64,000 nucleotides of DNA from an uncultured Lachnospiraceae bacterium (GCA_947305245.1 CAMZDG010000006.1:1-64000), one strand, 5' to 3'. Positions 36,202 to 46,090 are shown, counted from the stretch's first letter. The notes: generated by a model not told the origin, from the letters alone. A program made the numbers and translations.

Positions 36202-37608
36202 TCACTCGTGCAATTGATATTCCTTGTCCTCATCAATGATCTCAACCATGCATTTTGCAGGCTTTTCATCAAACTGCGTGCCTATGTTATTGAGGATCTC
36301 GCTGCGCACCTTCTCCTGCGGGAGCAGATTGCGGTAGCTTCGGTTCGAGGTCATGGCGTCATAGGAATCCGCCACGGCGATGATGCGCGCTTCAAGCGGG
36401 ATTTCCTCTCCCTTCTTATGCTCCGGATAGCCCGTGCCGTCGTAGTGCTCGTGATGATATTCCGCACCGTAGGCCAGGTCGGGGCGGCTCTTGATCTCGG
36501 CGAGGATTTCATAGCCCTGATTCGTATGAACCTGGATGACGCCAAATTCCTCGTCCGTCAGCTTCCCCTTCTTGTTGATGATCTCGTTGGGAACCGCGAT
36601 CTTTCCGATGTCATGCAAAAGTCCCATGTAATATATTGCCTCCTGCCGTTCCTCGGAAAGGCCCATCTTTTCTGCGATCATGCGGCTGTATTTTGCAACG
36701 CGCAGGGAGTGACCCTTGGTGTACATATCCTTGGCATCGATGGTGCGCGCAAGCGCCTCCATGACCTCGCGGTTCAGCTCCTTGATGTCTTCCTTGGCCT
36801 TGATCGCTTCGTTCAGATACTGGATGTTCTGCACGATCACCGCAAACGCAATGATCAGGACCAGCGTCACAAAGGCCACGGAATAAAAGAGCATGTCCGG
36901 TACCCTTTCGATGGAGGTTTGAATAATCCCCCGAACCTTATCGCGCACAAGGTCTGCGTTTTCGTCCGGCGTGATCTGTCCGATCATTTCTCTGATAAAC
37001 TTGATGTCCTCATCCATCAAGGTGACCTTAAAGAATATGATCATGGACATGATAAACGTAACACTGTTGTAAAGCGTGGTCAGCGCCGGCAACAGGATAA
37101 AAAGCTTTGAATTTGTCGTCATACGTTCCTTTGTCAGCCTCGAAAGCGGCGGAACAAGGACAAAGTAGAACGCAATGACCAAAGCGGCCTGTAACGTGAC
37201 GCCGATGAGCGGCCATTCCAGCATCACGTCGTAATACAGATTGGGCACCATCATCGCAAAGCACAGAAACACGAACATGGCGATGGATGCGTTCTTTGCC
37301 TTTACAAACTTTACGTACCCTACAAGGAACAGAACAAGGCCGACGATCTGAAAAAGGCTGTAGGAAATACTGTAGGACACAATGCTTTGGACGGATTGTA
37401 TCTGAAAATCCTCCAGTACGTTGATCGCGATATAATCCGAGACCAAAATAGCCGTCACGGGGGATAAAAAGGCGCAGCCAAGAATCTGCAAAATGGTACG
37501 CTTCCAGGAGGTTTTTTCAAAAAATAGCTTTCTTGTGATCAGGACGAAAATGATCAGTTCGAATACATAGACGGAAAAACAGATTGCGATGTCACGACTT
37601 TCTAACAT
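36202..37608 (-). CDS. membrane HD-GYP domain protein
   Basis: A 468-residue protein. Residues 1-280 hold about seven hydrophobic helices in a histidine-kinase-like 7TM arrangement, with a loop between the last two (DEDIKFIREMIGQITPDENADLV). The HD-GYP domain at ~290-455 is complete: HSLRVAKYSRMIAEKMGL, LLHDIGKIAVPNEIINKKGKL, and HHEHYDGTGYPEHKKGEEIPLEARIIAVADSYDAMTSNRSYR. It probably hydrolyses c-di-GMP or a related dinucleotide in response to a membrane signal. It has its own promoter and is divergent from trpB2. Confidence 0.92.
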   Translation of the reverse strand: MLESRDIAICFSVYVFELIIFVLITRKLFFEKTSWKRTILQILGCAFLSPVTAILVSDYIAINVLEDFQIQSVQSIVSYSISYSLFQIVGLVLFLVGYVKFVKAKNASIAMFVFLCFAMMVPNLYYDVMLEWPLIGVTLQAALVIAFYFVLVPPLSRLTKERMTTNSKLFILLPALTTLYNSVTFIMSMIIFFKVTLMDEDIKFIREMIGQITPDENADLVRDKVRGIIQTSIERVPDMLFYSVAFVTLVLIIAFAVIVQNIQYLNEAIKAKEDIKELNREVMEALARTIDAKDMYTKGHSLRVAKYSRMIAEKMGLSEERQEAIYYMGLLHDIGKIAVPNEIINKKGKLTDEEFGVIQVHTNQGYEILAEIKSRPDLAYGAEYHHEHYDGTGYPEHKKGEEIPLEARIIAVADSYDAMTSNRSYRNLLPQEKVRSEILNNIGTQFDEKPAKCMVEIIDEDKEYQLHE

Positions 37609-37642
37609 AAACTTTTCTCCTTACCCTGCCAATATCTTTTTT

Positions 37643-37671
37643 ATTATACACTTTTTTGCGTTACTTGGCAA
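37643..37671 (-). promoter_or_regulatory. promoter of the HD-GYP gene
   Basis: TTGCCA and TATAAT are exactly 17 bases apart on the minus strand, 35 bases before the ATG. AAGGAGAAAAGTTTATG gives a good ribosome binding site. Confidence 0.65.
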
Positions 37672-37714
37672 AAGAAAGTTGTCAAAAATTGGGGTTTATG
37701 AGACAAGTAAATAC

Positions 37715-37743
37715 TTGACTGAAAAACTGCAATCATATAAAAT
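37715..37743 (+). promoter_or_regulatory. promoter of trpB2
   Basis: TTGACT and TAAAAT are exactly 17 bases apart on the plus strand, 78 bases before the trpB2 start. The leader shows no T-box or attenuator. Confidence 0.65.
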
Positions 37744-37820
37744 ATAAAAGATTTATGCAAACGCACGGAATTGGCGAAACTGTCGTCTCCAAAGAACGGA
37801 ATAAGAAAGGAAAAGAAAAC

Positions 37821-39185
37821 ATGAGCGAAATCCCTTACAAGATTTATCTCGAAGAAAACGAGATGCCGACGCAGTGGTACAACGTACGCGCCGACATGAA
37901 AAAGAAGCCTGCTCCCATTCTGCATCCCGGGACCCTGCAGCCCGTAACGGTTGCAGATCTCGCACCGATCTTTTGCGAAGAGCTGGCAAAGCAAGAGCTT
38001 GATGAAACCACGCCCTACATCGAGATCCCGGAAGAGATCCGCAACTTCTACCGCATGTACCGTCCTTCACCGCTGGTACGCGCTTACTGCCTGGAGGAAA
38101 AGCTTCAGACGCCCGCGCATATCTATTATAAGTTCGAGGGCAACAACACGTCCGGAAGCCACAAGTTAAACTCTGCGATCGCGCAGGCTTACTACGCAAA
38201 GAAGCAGGGCCTTAAGGGCGTAACCACCGAGACCGGCGCAGGCCAGTGGGGTACCGCACTTTCCATGGCATGCTCCTACTTCGGACTGGACTGCCAGGTT
38301 TACATGGTAAAGTGCTCCTATGAGCAGAAGCCCTTCCGCCGCGAGGTGATGAGAACCTACGGCGCACAGGTAACGCCTTCTCCTTCCATGAGCACCAACA
38401 TTGGCCGCAAGATCAATGCTGACTTCCCCGGCACCACCGGAAGCCTTGGCTGCGCGATCTCCGAGGCTGTGGAAGCTGCCACGACCCAGGAAGGGTATCG
38501 CTACGTGCTCGGCTCCGTTCTGGCGCAGGTGCTCCTGCATCAGTCCGTGATCGGTCTCGAGACCCACACCGCCCTGAAGAAGTATGGCATCAAGGCTGAC
38601 ACCATCATCGGCTGTGCCGGCGGCGGTTCCAACCTCGGCGGTCTGATCTCTCCCTTCGTCGGCGAAATGCTTCGCGGCGAGGCAGACTATGAGATCATCG
38701 CAGTGGAGCCTGCATCCTGCCCGAGCCTGACCCGTGGCAAATATGCCTATGACTTCTGCGATACCGGTAAGGTTTGTCCTCTTGCAAAGATGTACACCCT
38801 TGGCTCGAGCTTCATTCCTTCCGCAAACCATGCGGGCGGCCTTCGCTATCACGGCATGAGTTCCATCGTGTCCGAGCTGTATGATCAGGGTCTCATCAAG
38901 GCGCGCAGCGTGGAGCAGACCTCCGTCTTCGAGGCGGCAACGACCTTCGCAAGAGTGGAAGGCATCCTTCCCGCTCCCGAGAGCAGCCATGCCATCAAGG
39001 TTGCCATCGACGAGGCACTCAAGTGCAAGGAGACCGGCGAAGCAAAGAACATCGTCTTTGGTCTCACCGGTACCGGATACTTCGATATGTATGCTTACCA
39101 GGCTTACAACGACGGCACCATGACGGATTACATTCCTTCGGATGAGGAGATCGCATCCTATCTGAAGACCCTGCCTCAGGTTTAA
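37821..39185 (+). CDS. trpB2: TrpB-like PLP enzyme (tryptophan synthase beta, TrpB2 type)
   Basis: A 454-residue fold-type II PLP enzyme of the TrpB2 branch. The PLP lysine is in NNTSGSHKLNSA and the phosphate-binding glycines in CAGGGSNLGG; the longer N-terminal region (EIPEEIRNFYRMYRPSPLVRA) marks TrpB2 rather than TrpB1. It can make tryptophan from serine and free indole, without a partner TrpA. The start is MSEIPYKIYLEENE with AAGGAAAAG upstream; the 22 earlier track residues are leader. No trp genes are adjacent, which suggests indole salvage. The last codons and stop are repeated in tandem downstream. Confidence 0.9.
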   Translation: MSEIPYKIYLEENEMPTQWYNVRADMKKKPAPILHPGTLQPVTVADLAPIFCEELAKQELDETTPYIEIPEEIRNFYRMYRPSPLVRAYCLEEKLQTPAHIYYKFEGNNTSGSHKLNSAIAQAYYAKKQGLKGVTTETGAGQWGTALSMACSYFGLDCQVYMVKCSYEQKPFRREVMRTYGAQVTPSPSMSTNIGRKINADFPGTTGSLGCAISEAVEAATTQEGYRYVLGSVLAQVLLHQSVIGLETHTALKKYGIKADTIIGCAGGGSNLGGLISPFVGEMLRGEADYEIIAVEPASCPSLTRGKYAYDFCDTGKVCPLAKMYTLGSSFIPSANHAGGLRYHGMSSIVSELYDQGLIKARSVEQTSVFEAATTFARVEGILPAPESSHAIKVAIDEALKCKETGEAKNIVFGLTGTGYFDMYAYQAYNDGTMTDYIPSDEEIASYLKTLPQV

Positions 39186-39333
39186 TAGGACGGGGAGGCA
39201 CCCAGCAGACCTACCCCAGGTTTTAATGTAACGGGGAGGCACCCGGCAGACCTACCCCAGGTTTAATGTAACGGAGAGACACCTGGTAGACCTACCCCAG
39301 GTTTAATGTAACGGAGCGGTGCCTCCCCCTTAT
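39178..39333 (+). repeat. 40-bp tandem repeat seeded by the trpB2 stop codon
   Basis: Copies begin at 39178 (includes the trpB2 stop), 39218, 39259 and 39299 (partial). Each has AGGTTTAAT, then GGGGAGGCACC or a variant, then GACCTACCCC. The last copy ends in GGTGCCTCCCC, the reverse complement of the GGGGAGGCACC in copies 1 and 2, so alternative terminator-like stems can form with the final arm followed by CTTAT. The array appears to have expanded inside or beside the trpB2 terminator. Confidence 0.8.
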
Positions 39334-39711
39334 GTGAATTGTGGCTAAGCAGGTGATCAAGCGCTGATTTAGCCAAAGATTCTTTTGATTTTCCCTCATT
39401 TTGATATTGATTTCAAAGTACCTTGTGACTAAAACATGGGTTATGGCATGTTTTAGTCACATTTTTTTTGCATTTTAGAAACTTGCCAGACATATCTCTG
39501 CATTACTTTGGCTAGTTTTGAGCAAAATTTGTGACCAAAACTAGTGTTTTGGCATGTTTTAGATAAATTTTCCTCTCAATCTGAACGCAGAGACAGAATT
39601 CTTTGTGACTAAATCTTAGCATTGGGGTTGTTTTAGTCACAAACCGCCCAAAACACAGGTCAAGTAGGAGGAATTTCTCACCCGTTAGAGCGCGCCCATG
39701 GCGTGCAAACC
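39334..39711. repeat. cluster of related palindromes in a gene-free region
   Basis: Three related units are visible: 39425-39460 (GTGACTAAAACATG with perfect 14-bp reverse complement, followed by ATTTTTTTT), 39531-39567 (degenerate, GTGACCAAAAC...GTTTTAGAT) and 39605-39640 (GTGACTAAA...TTTAGTCAC). A fourth looser pair, TGGCTAA/TTAGCCA, lies near 39343-39375. The first could terminate plus-strand transcripts. No coding sequence is convincing here; the minus-strand ORF at 39512-39901 is made of tandem repeat and palindrome. Confidence 0.65.
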
Positions 39712-39741
39712 AAAAAAAGCAGACCCCGAAAGGTCTGCTTT
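39712..39741 (-). terminator. terminator of the chemoreceptor transcript
   Basis: AAAGCAGACC pairs with GGTCTGCTTT around CCGAA(A), followed on the minus strand by TTTTTTTGG. It is a strong canonical terminator. It lies about 225 bases after the chemoreceptor stop, beyond the 18-bp repeat array, so that array should be transcribed as a 3' UTR. Confidence 0.8.
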
Positions 39742-39807
39742 GGATGCCATGGAGGAAGGACAAGCATTCTTCTTTTGAAGGCATGTGGTCCAAACATTCT
39801 TCCCTTG

Positions 39808-39951
39808 GCAAGTTATTGATGACATGCAAGTTATTGATGACAAGCAAGTTATTGATGGCAGGCAAGTTATTAATGGCAGGCAAGTTATTAACAGCATGCA
39901 AGTTTTAAACAGCAAGCAAGTTTTAAACAGCAAGCAAGTTATAAACAGCAA
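39808..39951 (-). repeat. eight-copy 18-bp tandem repeat in a 3' UTR
   Basis: Eight consecutive 18-bp units of the form GCAAGTTATTGATGACAT (plus strand) run head to tail. They change gradually along the array: ATTGATGACA, ATTGATGGCA, ATTAATGGCA, ATTAACAGCA, TTTAAACAGCA, TATAAACAGCA. The array starts 15 bases after the chemoreceptor stop codon on the minus strand. In one minus-strand frame it would encode a six-residue repeat (INNLPA/VINNLH-like), but no ribosome binding site supports translation. Confidence 0.9.
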
Positions 39952-39965
39952 GCACTTCGTTCGTC

Positions 39966-42026
39966 TTAGGATTTGAAGAAGTCCATGGTCCTGTCGAGGG
40001 TGAGGGACATCTTGTTGAGGTTGTTGACCTTCTCGTTGATGAGCGAAATGTTCTCCACGATATTGCGCATGGAGTTGGACACCTCTTCGTTGGAAGCGGT
40101 ATTCTCCTCCGAGATGGCCGACAGGGAAGTGATCTTGTCGATGATGTCGTTGCGGATCGTCTCCAAAGAGTCCGTCTTCGCGCTGATCGAATCGATCTCT
40201 TCCACCGACCTCGTGATCTCATTGGATAGGGTTGCGAAGCAGTTCTTCGTCTCCGTAAGGATCCCCTTCTCCTGCTCCAAAGTCTTTTCCACGTCCTTCG
40301 AAAGCGCCATGGTTCCGGAGGATTTCGTGATGATCTCCTCCGCGATCATCTGGATCTCAACGGCGCTCTCATTACTCTGATCCGCCAGCTTCTTGATCTC
40401 TTCCGCCACGACTGCAAAGCCTCTGCCGGCCTCGCCCGCGCGCGCCGCCTCGATGGAAGCATTCAGCGAAAGCAAGTTGGTCTGATCCGCGATCTCCTTG
40501 ATCATGTCGATGGCCTCGGAAATCTTGCCGACTGCCGTATTTGTATTGCGGATCTGCTCGCTGACGTTGCGAATGTATTCCGCGGACTGATTCGAGCTCT
40601 GCTCCATGGAAGTGATGAAATTCGCGGCGTCGCCGTTCGCCTTCTCCATCTCTCCCGCCGACAGGCTTAAGGATTCCACGGCCGTCACGATGTCACTGAT
40701 ATTATCATTCATGATGCCGATCTGCGCATTGACTTCCTGCACGTCCTCCGCCATCTGGTTGGATGCCTGCGACAGCTCGTTCACCGCCACGGAAACCTTT
40801 CCGGTGGCCTCATTGCTGGACGAGATCATGCCTTCCACTTCATCCGCCGTCTGTGCGACAAAGCTCACCTCATCCCGGATCTGATCCACCGTCTCCGACA
40901 GCTTCTCACGCAGCCTTTGCACCGCGCCTGCGATCCTGCTCAGCTCCTCGAGCGTAAATTCTTCGGGCAGCTCTTCCTTCACGTCGCCGTCCGCCATCTT
41001 TTCCACGGCCTTCACGAAAAGATTACACTTGCGGTTCAGCATCACCGTCAGCAGAATGCTTCCTCCAAGGCAAAGCAGAAGGATCGCCACGTTCACTGCA
41101 ACCGTGATGAGATTTGTGCTCATCACGCCGTCATAAATGCCATGTACGGAACGATACATGATCATGATCATGTTATACTGCGGCATCACCTTGGCGGTCA
41201 CGATGGACTTCACGCCGTCGATCTTATAGAAGCCCTGAATGGTGTCGCCGTTTTCCAAAGCCTCCTTGATCAGGCTCTCATGCATTTCATTCTCAATGGG
41301 CGCGCAGCTCTCATATCTCTGGTCATTCGTCAGCACGTAAATGTCCTGCACGTAGTCCGCAAGGATAAAGTTCGCGCCAACGAGCTCGCCCTCCGTAATG
41401 TCTGCCAGCTCGCTGCCAAGCTCCGTCAGGAACGGGCCGCCGCCCACCAGGCCGACGGGCTTTCCGCTGTCATCACAGATCATCTGGCGAAGGTTTAAGA
41501 TCATCTTTTGCGAAGCAGGCGAGATGAACGCGCCGCCGTCAAAGAACCCGTCCGCCTGCGCCGTCATGGTCGCGCGGTATGGATCGAGGTCATCGCCCTT
41601 TCTGGTCTGCATGCCGATCACTGACTGATTCGAGTGCACCTGCACCACCGTATCCCAGTCGCTGACATAGATGCCCTCCCAGCCGTACAGGCCCTTAAAG
41701 TAATCCTCCGTATAAGCCTGCACCTTCTTTTGCAGCTTGGCGGCCTGCGCCTGGTCCTTGCGATCGAGCGCCACGAGGAGCTCCTTGATCTCCGGCGATT
41801 TCGCATAGAGCTTAAGGTATGTCTCCGCGCCGTCCACGTAGTTCTGGATCGCTGACATCCGATCATCCAGGATCAGATTCATCTGACGATATACGCTGGC
41901 CTCACAGGAAAGCTTCGAGGTCATCAGCAGGGTCGTTATGGTACTCAGGGAAGAGATCAATAAGGGAATCATGCACGCGATCGCACATAACCAGCCAATC
42001 TTCAAATGTCTCTTATTATCATCCAT
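39966..42026 (-). CDS. methyl-accepting chemotaxis protein
   Basis: A 686-residue transmembrane chemoreceptor. A first helix ([23 protein letters not shown], ~residues 12-35) is followed by a ~280-residue extracellular sensor that looks like a double-Cache domain ([24 protein letters not shown]). A second helix ([22 protein letters not shown]) leads to a HAMP-like segment and a long signalling coiled coil. The hairpin tip motif is [40 protein letters not shown]. The start [12 protein letters not shown] is chosen from AAGGTGG upstream. No che genes are nearby. Confidence 0.95.
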   Translation of the reverse strand: MDDNKRHLKIGWLCAIACMIPLLISSLSTITTLLMTSKLSCEASVYRQMNLILDDRMSAIQNYVDGAETYLKLYAKSPEIKELLVALDRKDQAQAAKLQKKVQAYTEDYFKGLYGWEGIYVSDWDTVVQVHSNQSVIGMQTRKGDDLDPYRATMTAQADGFFDGGAFISPASQKMILNLRQMICDDSGKPVGLVGGGPFLTELGSELADITEGELVGANFILADYVQDIYVLTNDQRYESCAPIENEMHESLIKEALENGDTIQGFYKIDGVKSIVTAKVMPQYNMIMIMYRSVHGIYDGVMSTNLITVAVNVAILLLCLGGSILLTVMLNRKCNLFVKAVEKMADGDVKEELPEEFTLEELSRIAGAVQRLREKLSETVDQIRDEVSFVAQTADEVEGMISSSNEATGKVSVAVNELSQASNQMAEDVQEVNAQIGIMNDNISDIVTAVESLSLSAGEMEKANGDAANFITSMEQSSNQSAEYIRNVSEQIRNTNTAVGKISEAIDMIKEIADQTNLLSLNASIEAARAGEAGRGFAVVAEEIKKLADQSNESAVEIQMIAEEIITKSSGTMALSKDVEKTLEQEKGILTETKNCFATLSNEITRSVEEIDSISAKTDSLETIRNDIIDKITSLSAISEENTASNEEVSNSMRNIVENISLINEKVNNLNKMSLTLDRTMDFFKS

Positions 42027-42145
42027 GGCAAGTCCACCTTTTTGTATTCTGAAAACAAATCTTCCGTTCTCCAAAAGCTGCTTTTCATTGTCTGAAAACG
42101 ATAATATTCCTTTTATATTTTAACACTATTACGCATAAAAAGCAA

Positions 42146-42181
42146 TAAAAACACAGCCCCTCCCCGAAGGGAAAGGCTGTG
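42146..42181 (-). terminator. terminator after phosphoketolase
   Basis: CACAGCC pairs with GGCTGTG with an inner CCCT-TCGG-GGAGGG-like stem, followed on the minus strand by TTTTTATT. It lies 23 bases after the phosphoketolase stop. Confidence 0.85.
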
Positions 42182-42204
42182 AAAAGGAAGGAAATATATA
42201 TGAA

Positions 42205-44577
42205 TTATTTGTTCTCGGGTAACTGCCACTTCCAGTCGCGAACCTCCGGCAGATCCAGACCGTACTCGGCGATGTACTGATCATGTGCCACAAGGGTGTC
42301 ACGCATCTGCTGAAGCAGATATGCGCCGCGGTTGCCAAGCTGAGGCAGGTGATTGATGATGTCCATTACCAGGTGGAAACGGTCGATCTCGTTCTGCACT
42401 CTCATGTCGAACGGAGTCGTGATGGTACCCTCCTCCTGATAACCGTGAACGGAAAGGTTACGGTTATGACGGTTATAGGTCAACTCATGAACCAGCGTAG
42501 GATAGCCGTGGAATGCGAAGATGATGGGCTTATCCTTGGTGAACAAAGCGTCGTAATCTACGTCGGTCAGACCATGAGGATGCTTGGTGTGAGGCTCGAG
42601 CTTCATCAGGTCTACGACATTGACGAAACGGATCTTTACTTCCGGCAGATTTGCGCGAAGGATGGTCACTGCTGCCAGTGCTTCCTTGGTGGGCGTATCA
42701 CCGCAGCAAGCCAGCACTACGTCAGGCTCTTCGCCCTGGTCATTGCTTGCCCAATCCCAGATGCCGATACCCTGGGTGCAGTGCTTTACGGCCTGCTCCA
42801 TGGTCAGCCACTGATGGCTGGGATGCTTACTTGCCACGATCACGTTCACGTAGTTCTTGGAACGGATGCAGTGATCGAAGCAGGAAAGCAGGCAGTTTGC
42901 ATCGGGCGGAAGATAGATACGTACCACGTCTGCCTTCTTATTCGCGATGTGATCCATAAAGCCGGGATCCTGATGCGTAAATCCGTTGTGGTCCTGTTGC
43001 CATACGTTAGAGGTCAGGATCAGGTTCAGGGAAGCAATCTTCTGTCTCCAGGGCAGCTCACTGCAAACCTTGAGCCACTTTGCATGCTGTGCACACATGG
43101 AGTCTACGACGCGGATGAATGCCTCGTAGGATGCGAAGAAGCCATGACGACCGGTGAGAAGATAGCCCTCCAGCCAACCCTCACACATATGCTCGGACAG
43201 ATAGGAATCCATGATGCGTCCATCATGTGCCAGATCCTCATCCTTCTCATGATAATCGCCGTTCCAGTCACGCTTCGTCTCCTCGAACACCTTGTAGAGA
43301 CGGTTGGACATGGTCTCGTCGGGTCCAAAGATACGGAAGTTCTTTGCTTCCTTGTTCAGCTTAAAGATATCACGAACAAATCCGCCAAGCTCGATCATGT
43401 CCTGCTTCTCTACGGCGCCGGGAGCGGTTACGTCCACGGCATAATTCTTGAAGTCAGGCAGGCGCAGGTCACGAAGCAGCTTACCGCCGTTCGCATGGGG
43501 ATTTGCGCTAATTCTGTGATCGCCCTTAGGAGCGATGTAACGAAGTCTTTCGACGAGACGACCTTCCTCGTCAAAGAGCTCTTCGGGATGATAGGAAAGG
43601 AGCCACTCCTTCAAAAGATCCAAGTGCTCAGGCTTCTCCATGGTGATGGGAACCTGATGAGCACGGAAGGAGCCCTCCACGGGAAGTCCGTCCACAACCT
43701 TGGGACCGGTCCAACCCTTCGGGGAACGCAGAACGATCATGGGCCAGAAAGGTCTCTCCTCATTGCCGTTCTCTCTTGCGTCCTTCTGGATCGCCTTGAT
43801 CTCTTCGATACACTTGTCGACAGCCTCAGCCATGAGCTTATGCATGGTCATAGGATCGCTGCCCTCTACGAAGTAAGGCTTCCAGCCACATCCATGCAGG
43901 AAGCTCTCGAGCTCCTCATGAGAGATGTGGGACAAAACAGTAGGATTACTGATCTTATATTCATTCAAATGCAACACGGGAAGCACTGCACCGTCGGTCT
44001 TTGCATTCAGGAACTTGTTGGAATGCCATGCAGTTGCAAGAGGACCGGTCTCAGCCTCGCCGTCGCCGACGATCACGGTAGCGATCAGATCAGGGTTATC
44101 AAAGGCAGCGCCGAACGCATGCGCGATGGAATAACCAAGCTCACCGCCCTCGTTGATGGAACCGGGCGTCTCAGGTGCCACGTGGCTGGAGATACCGCCG
44201 GGGAAGGAGAACTGCTTATTCAGTCTCTTCAGGCCTTCGATATCCTGAGAAATGTTGGGATATACTTCGCTGTAAGTACCCTCAAGGTAAGAGTTTGCCA
44301 CAAAGAAATTTCCGCCGTGGCCAGGTCCGGAGATCAGGATCATGTCCAGATCATACTTATTGATCGCACGATTCATGTGCGCATAGACGAAGTTCTGTCC
44401 GGGAACGGTTCCCCAGTGACCTACGATCTTCTTCTTGATCATGTCCTTCGTCAGAGGCTCTCTAAGCAGGGGATTGTCCAGCAGATACAGCTGCGTTGCT
44501 GCCAGATAGTTCGCTGCGCGCCAGTATGCATTCAGGTCGGACAGATATTCGTCCGTCATAAATTTGTCAACCGACAT
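42205..44577 (-). CDS. xfp: xylulose-5-phosphate/fructose-6-phosphate phosphoketolase
   Basis: A thiamine-diphosphate enzyme that splits xylulose-5-P or fructose-6-P into acetyl phosphate plus a triose or tetrose phosphate (790 aa, typical length). Family segments include [21 protein letters not shown] at the start, [65 protein letters not shown] and [14 protein letters not shown] (ThDP motif). It points to a phosphoketolase shunt for sugar fermentation. AGGAGG is 8 bases before the ATG. No acetate kinase gene is adjacent. A TATAAT at about 44628-44633 on the minus strand may be its -10, without a good -35. Confidence 0.96.
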   Translation of the reverse strand: MSVDKFMTDEYLSDLNAYWRAANYLAATQLYLLDNPLLREPLTKDMIKKKIVGHWGTVPGQNFVYAHMNRAINKYDLDMILISGPGHGGNFFVANSYLEGTYSEVYPNISQDIEGLKRLNKQFSFPGGISSHVAPETPGSINEGGELGYSIAHAFGAAFDNPDLIATVIVGDGEAETGPLATAWHSNKFLNAKTDGAVLPVLHLNEYKISNPTVLSHISHEELESFLHGCGWKPYFVEGSDPMTMHKLMAEAVDKCIEEIKAIQKDARENGNEERPFWPMIVLRSPKGWTGPKVVDGLPVEGSFRAHQVPITMEKPEHLDLLKEWLLSYHPEELFDEEGRLVERLRYIAPKGDHRISANPHANGGKLLRDLRLPDFKNYAVDVTAPGAVEKQDMIELGGFVRDIFKLNKEAKNFRIFGPDETMSNRLYKVFEETKRDWNGDYHEKDEDLAHDGRIMDSYLSEHMCEGWLEGYLLTGRHGFFASYEAFIRVVDSMCAQHAKWLKVCSELPWRQKIASLNLILTSNVWQQDHNGFTHQDPGFMDHIANKKADVVRIYLPPDANCLLSCFDHCIRSKNYVNVIVASKHPSHQWLTMEQAVKHCTQGIGIWDWASNDQGEEPDVVLACCGDTPTKEALAAVTILRANLPEVKIRFVNVVDLMKLEPHTKHPHGLTDVDYDALFTKDKPIIFAFHGYPTLVHELTYNRHNRNLSVHGYQEEGTITTPFDMRVQNEIDRFHLVMDIINHLPQLGNRGAYLLQQMRDTLVAHDQYIAEYGLDLPEVRDWKWQLPENK

Positions 44578-44754
44578 TCTATATTCCTCCTATGTAAATT
44601 GAGTCTGTTAATTTTTTAACTAAGAGAATTATAACGCAACCCTTTCAGAAATACTATTCACATATTGTGCAAATATAACGAAATATTGCCATCTTTCCTG
44701 TGAAAAATAACTAGCATCGCTTTGGTAAAAATGACAAAGCCTTTGCCAAGCAAA

Positions 44755-44816
44755 AAGGACTGCGTTTTCAAGGAATCCGGAGCCTCTTACGCTCCGCTCC
44801 TTCCTGCGCAGTCCTT
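44755..44816 (-). terminator. terminator of the surface-protein/cyclase operon
   Basis: AAGGACTGCG pairs with CGCAGTCCTT around a long loop with its own GGAGCGGAGCG/CTCCGG pairing, followed on the minus strand by TTTTTGC. It lies 6 bases after the last gene of the operon and is the only good terminator found in the final 19 kb. Confidence 0.8.
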
Positions 44817-44822
44817 CTTATC

Positions 44823-46064
44823 TTATTGCTTCATTACGTAAACCCTTCTGGAAAAAGGATCACAGATATATACCTTGTCCTCATGGCAGAAGATTCCCGC
44901 AGGAGAGACGGGGGAAGTCGTCAGTTCCTTCTCCGGGAGCGACAGGATCGTCGTCACCTTTCCGTTCTTGATCCGGCGAATGGAGGCATTCACGGTATCG
45001 CTGACATAAACGGCGCCGTCCTTTCCAACCGCAACACCCTGAGGGGAGGCAAAGGTCGCTTCATGCGCTTCCCCGTCCTCATCTCCTTCTTCACCCTTAC
45101 CGGCGAACACGGTCTTCACGCCGCCGTCGATCTTCACGATCTGGTGCTCCAGCGTCTCGGCCACGTACATCACGCCGTCCTTCCAACAGATGCCCATGGG
45201 GCCGTGTAATCCCTCCTGGAAAATGTCCACCTGCCCCTGTTCCGTGATCACATAGATGATCCCGCGGGCAGTGTCCGCCACGTAAAGTCTTCCCTGGCTA
45301 TCGGTAGCAAGTCCCGTCGGGGTATCAAAGGTCACGCCCATGTCTCCCGTCTCCAGGGTATCAGAATGACCATTGATGGTCTCCACGCTGCCGTTTCGAA
45401 GAAGTCTCACCACATGGTTTTCCGTATCGGAAACAGCATATCCATCCAGGAAAGGCGTGATGGCCCAAGGCTCCTTAAACAGGCTCTCCTCGAAGGATCC
45501 GTCCATATAACCGCCCATGGGTTGTCCGGAGGCATCCTGCACGGTAGACGCACCCGCATAGACCACGGCCTTGTCGCCCTGTACCTTCCAGATCTTCTTT
45601 CCATAGACGTCCGTCACCAGGAAATCGCCCTCCTTGCTGACGGTGATCCCGCTGGGGCCGCACATGACGTCCAGCCCCTCGAGATATGCCATTTTTTTCG
45701 TCGAACCGGATCCCGGCTTATGACAGACCGCGGCGATGATCACGATCAGAAGGAGCACGACAACGCTGATCCCGCCAATAATGATCCGCTTCTTGTTCTT
45801 TTCCAAGTACATCTTGGTTTCTTCCGCATGCTTTTGCGCCTTGGCTTCACTCTCCGCCTTGACCCATTCCTGAATGCTCATGTCCGCATCCGAGGATTCC
45901 TTTGCCAGATCCTTTTCCTCCATAGGCTTATCCTTTGGCGCTTCTTCCTTGGGCTGCTCGTCCTTGGGTTTTTCTTCCTTGGTAGGCTCTTCCATTACGA
46001 TTTCCTCTTCCAGCTCTTCGCCCATAAAATCATCCTTAGGTTCTTTTTGATTATTATCGCTCAT
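44823..46064 (-). CDS. membrane-anchored NHL-repeat beta-propeller protein A
   Basis: A 413-residue protein. The N-terminal ~90 residues are a cytoplasmic Lys/Glu/Pro-rich tail (EEKPKDEQPKEEAPKDKPMEEKD). One membrane helix follows (IIIGGISVVVLLLIVIIAAVCH), then an extracellular NHL propeller with blades such as GPSGITVSKEGDFLVTDVYGKKIWKV, TPTGLATDSQGRLYVADTARG and SPQGVAVGKDGAVYVSDTVNASIRRI. Such propellers bind proteins or glycans. It is a close paralogue of the 51955-53040 protein in the same operon and differs mainly in the longer tail. It starts 26 bases after the FecR gene. Confidence 0.88.
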   Translation of the reverse strand: MSDNNQKEPKDDFMGEELEEEIVMEEPTKEEKPKDEQPKEEAPKDKPMEEKDLAKESSDADMSIQEWVKAESEAKAQKHAEETKMYLEKNKKRIIIGGISVVVLLLIVIIAAVCHKPGSGSTKKMAYLEGLDVMCGPSGITVSKEGDFLVTDVYGKKIWKVQGDKAVVYAGASTVQDASGQPMGGYMDGSFEESLFKEPWAITPFLDGYAVSDTENHVVRLLRNGSVETINGHSDTLETGDMGVTFDTPTGLATDSQGRLYVADTARGIIYVITEQGQVDIFQEGLHGPMGICWKDGVMYVAETLEHQIVKIDGGVKTVFAGKGEEGDEDGEAHEATFASPQGVAVGKDGAVYVSDTVNASIRRIKNGKVTTILSLPEKELTTSPVSPAGIFCHEDKVYICDPFSRRVYVMKQ

Positions 46065-46090
46065 CCTACTTCTCCCTAAAGTCTCATGTT

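Noticed and set aside
39512-39901. 129-aa minus-strand ORF with INNLP repeats
   Set aside because: Made from the 18-bp array, terminator and palindromes; no ribosome binding site, and the strong terminator lies inside it.
39178-39951. Possible CRISPR array
   Set aside because: Repeats are directly adjacent with no unique spacers, and no cas genes are present.
42283-44619. 778-aa plus-strand ORF across phosphoketolase
   Set aside because: Antisense shadow of a well-conserved gene; no ribosome binding site or recognisable domain.
44578-44822. Promoter with good -35 for phosphoketolase
   Set aside because: A TATAAT is present near 44630 but no matching -35 at 16-18 bases, so it is mentioned only in the gene entry.
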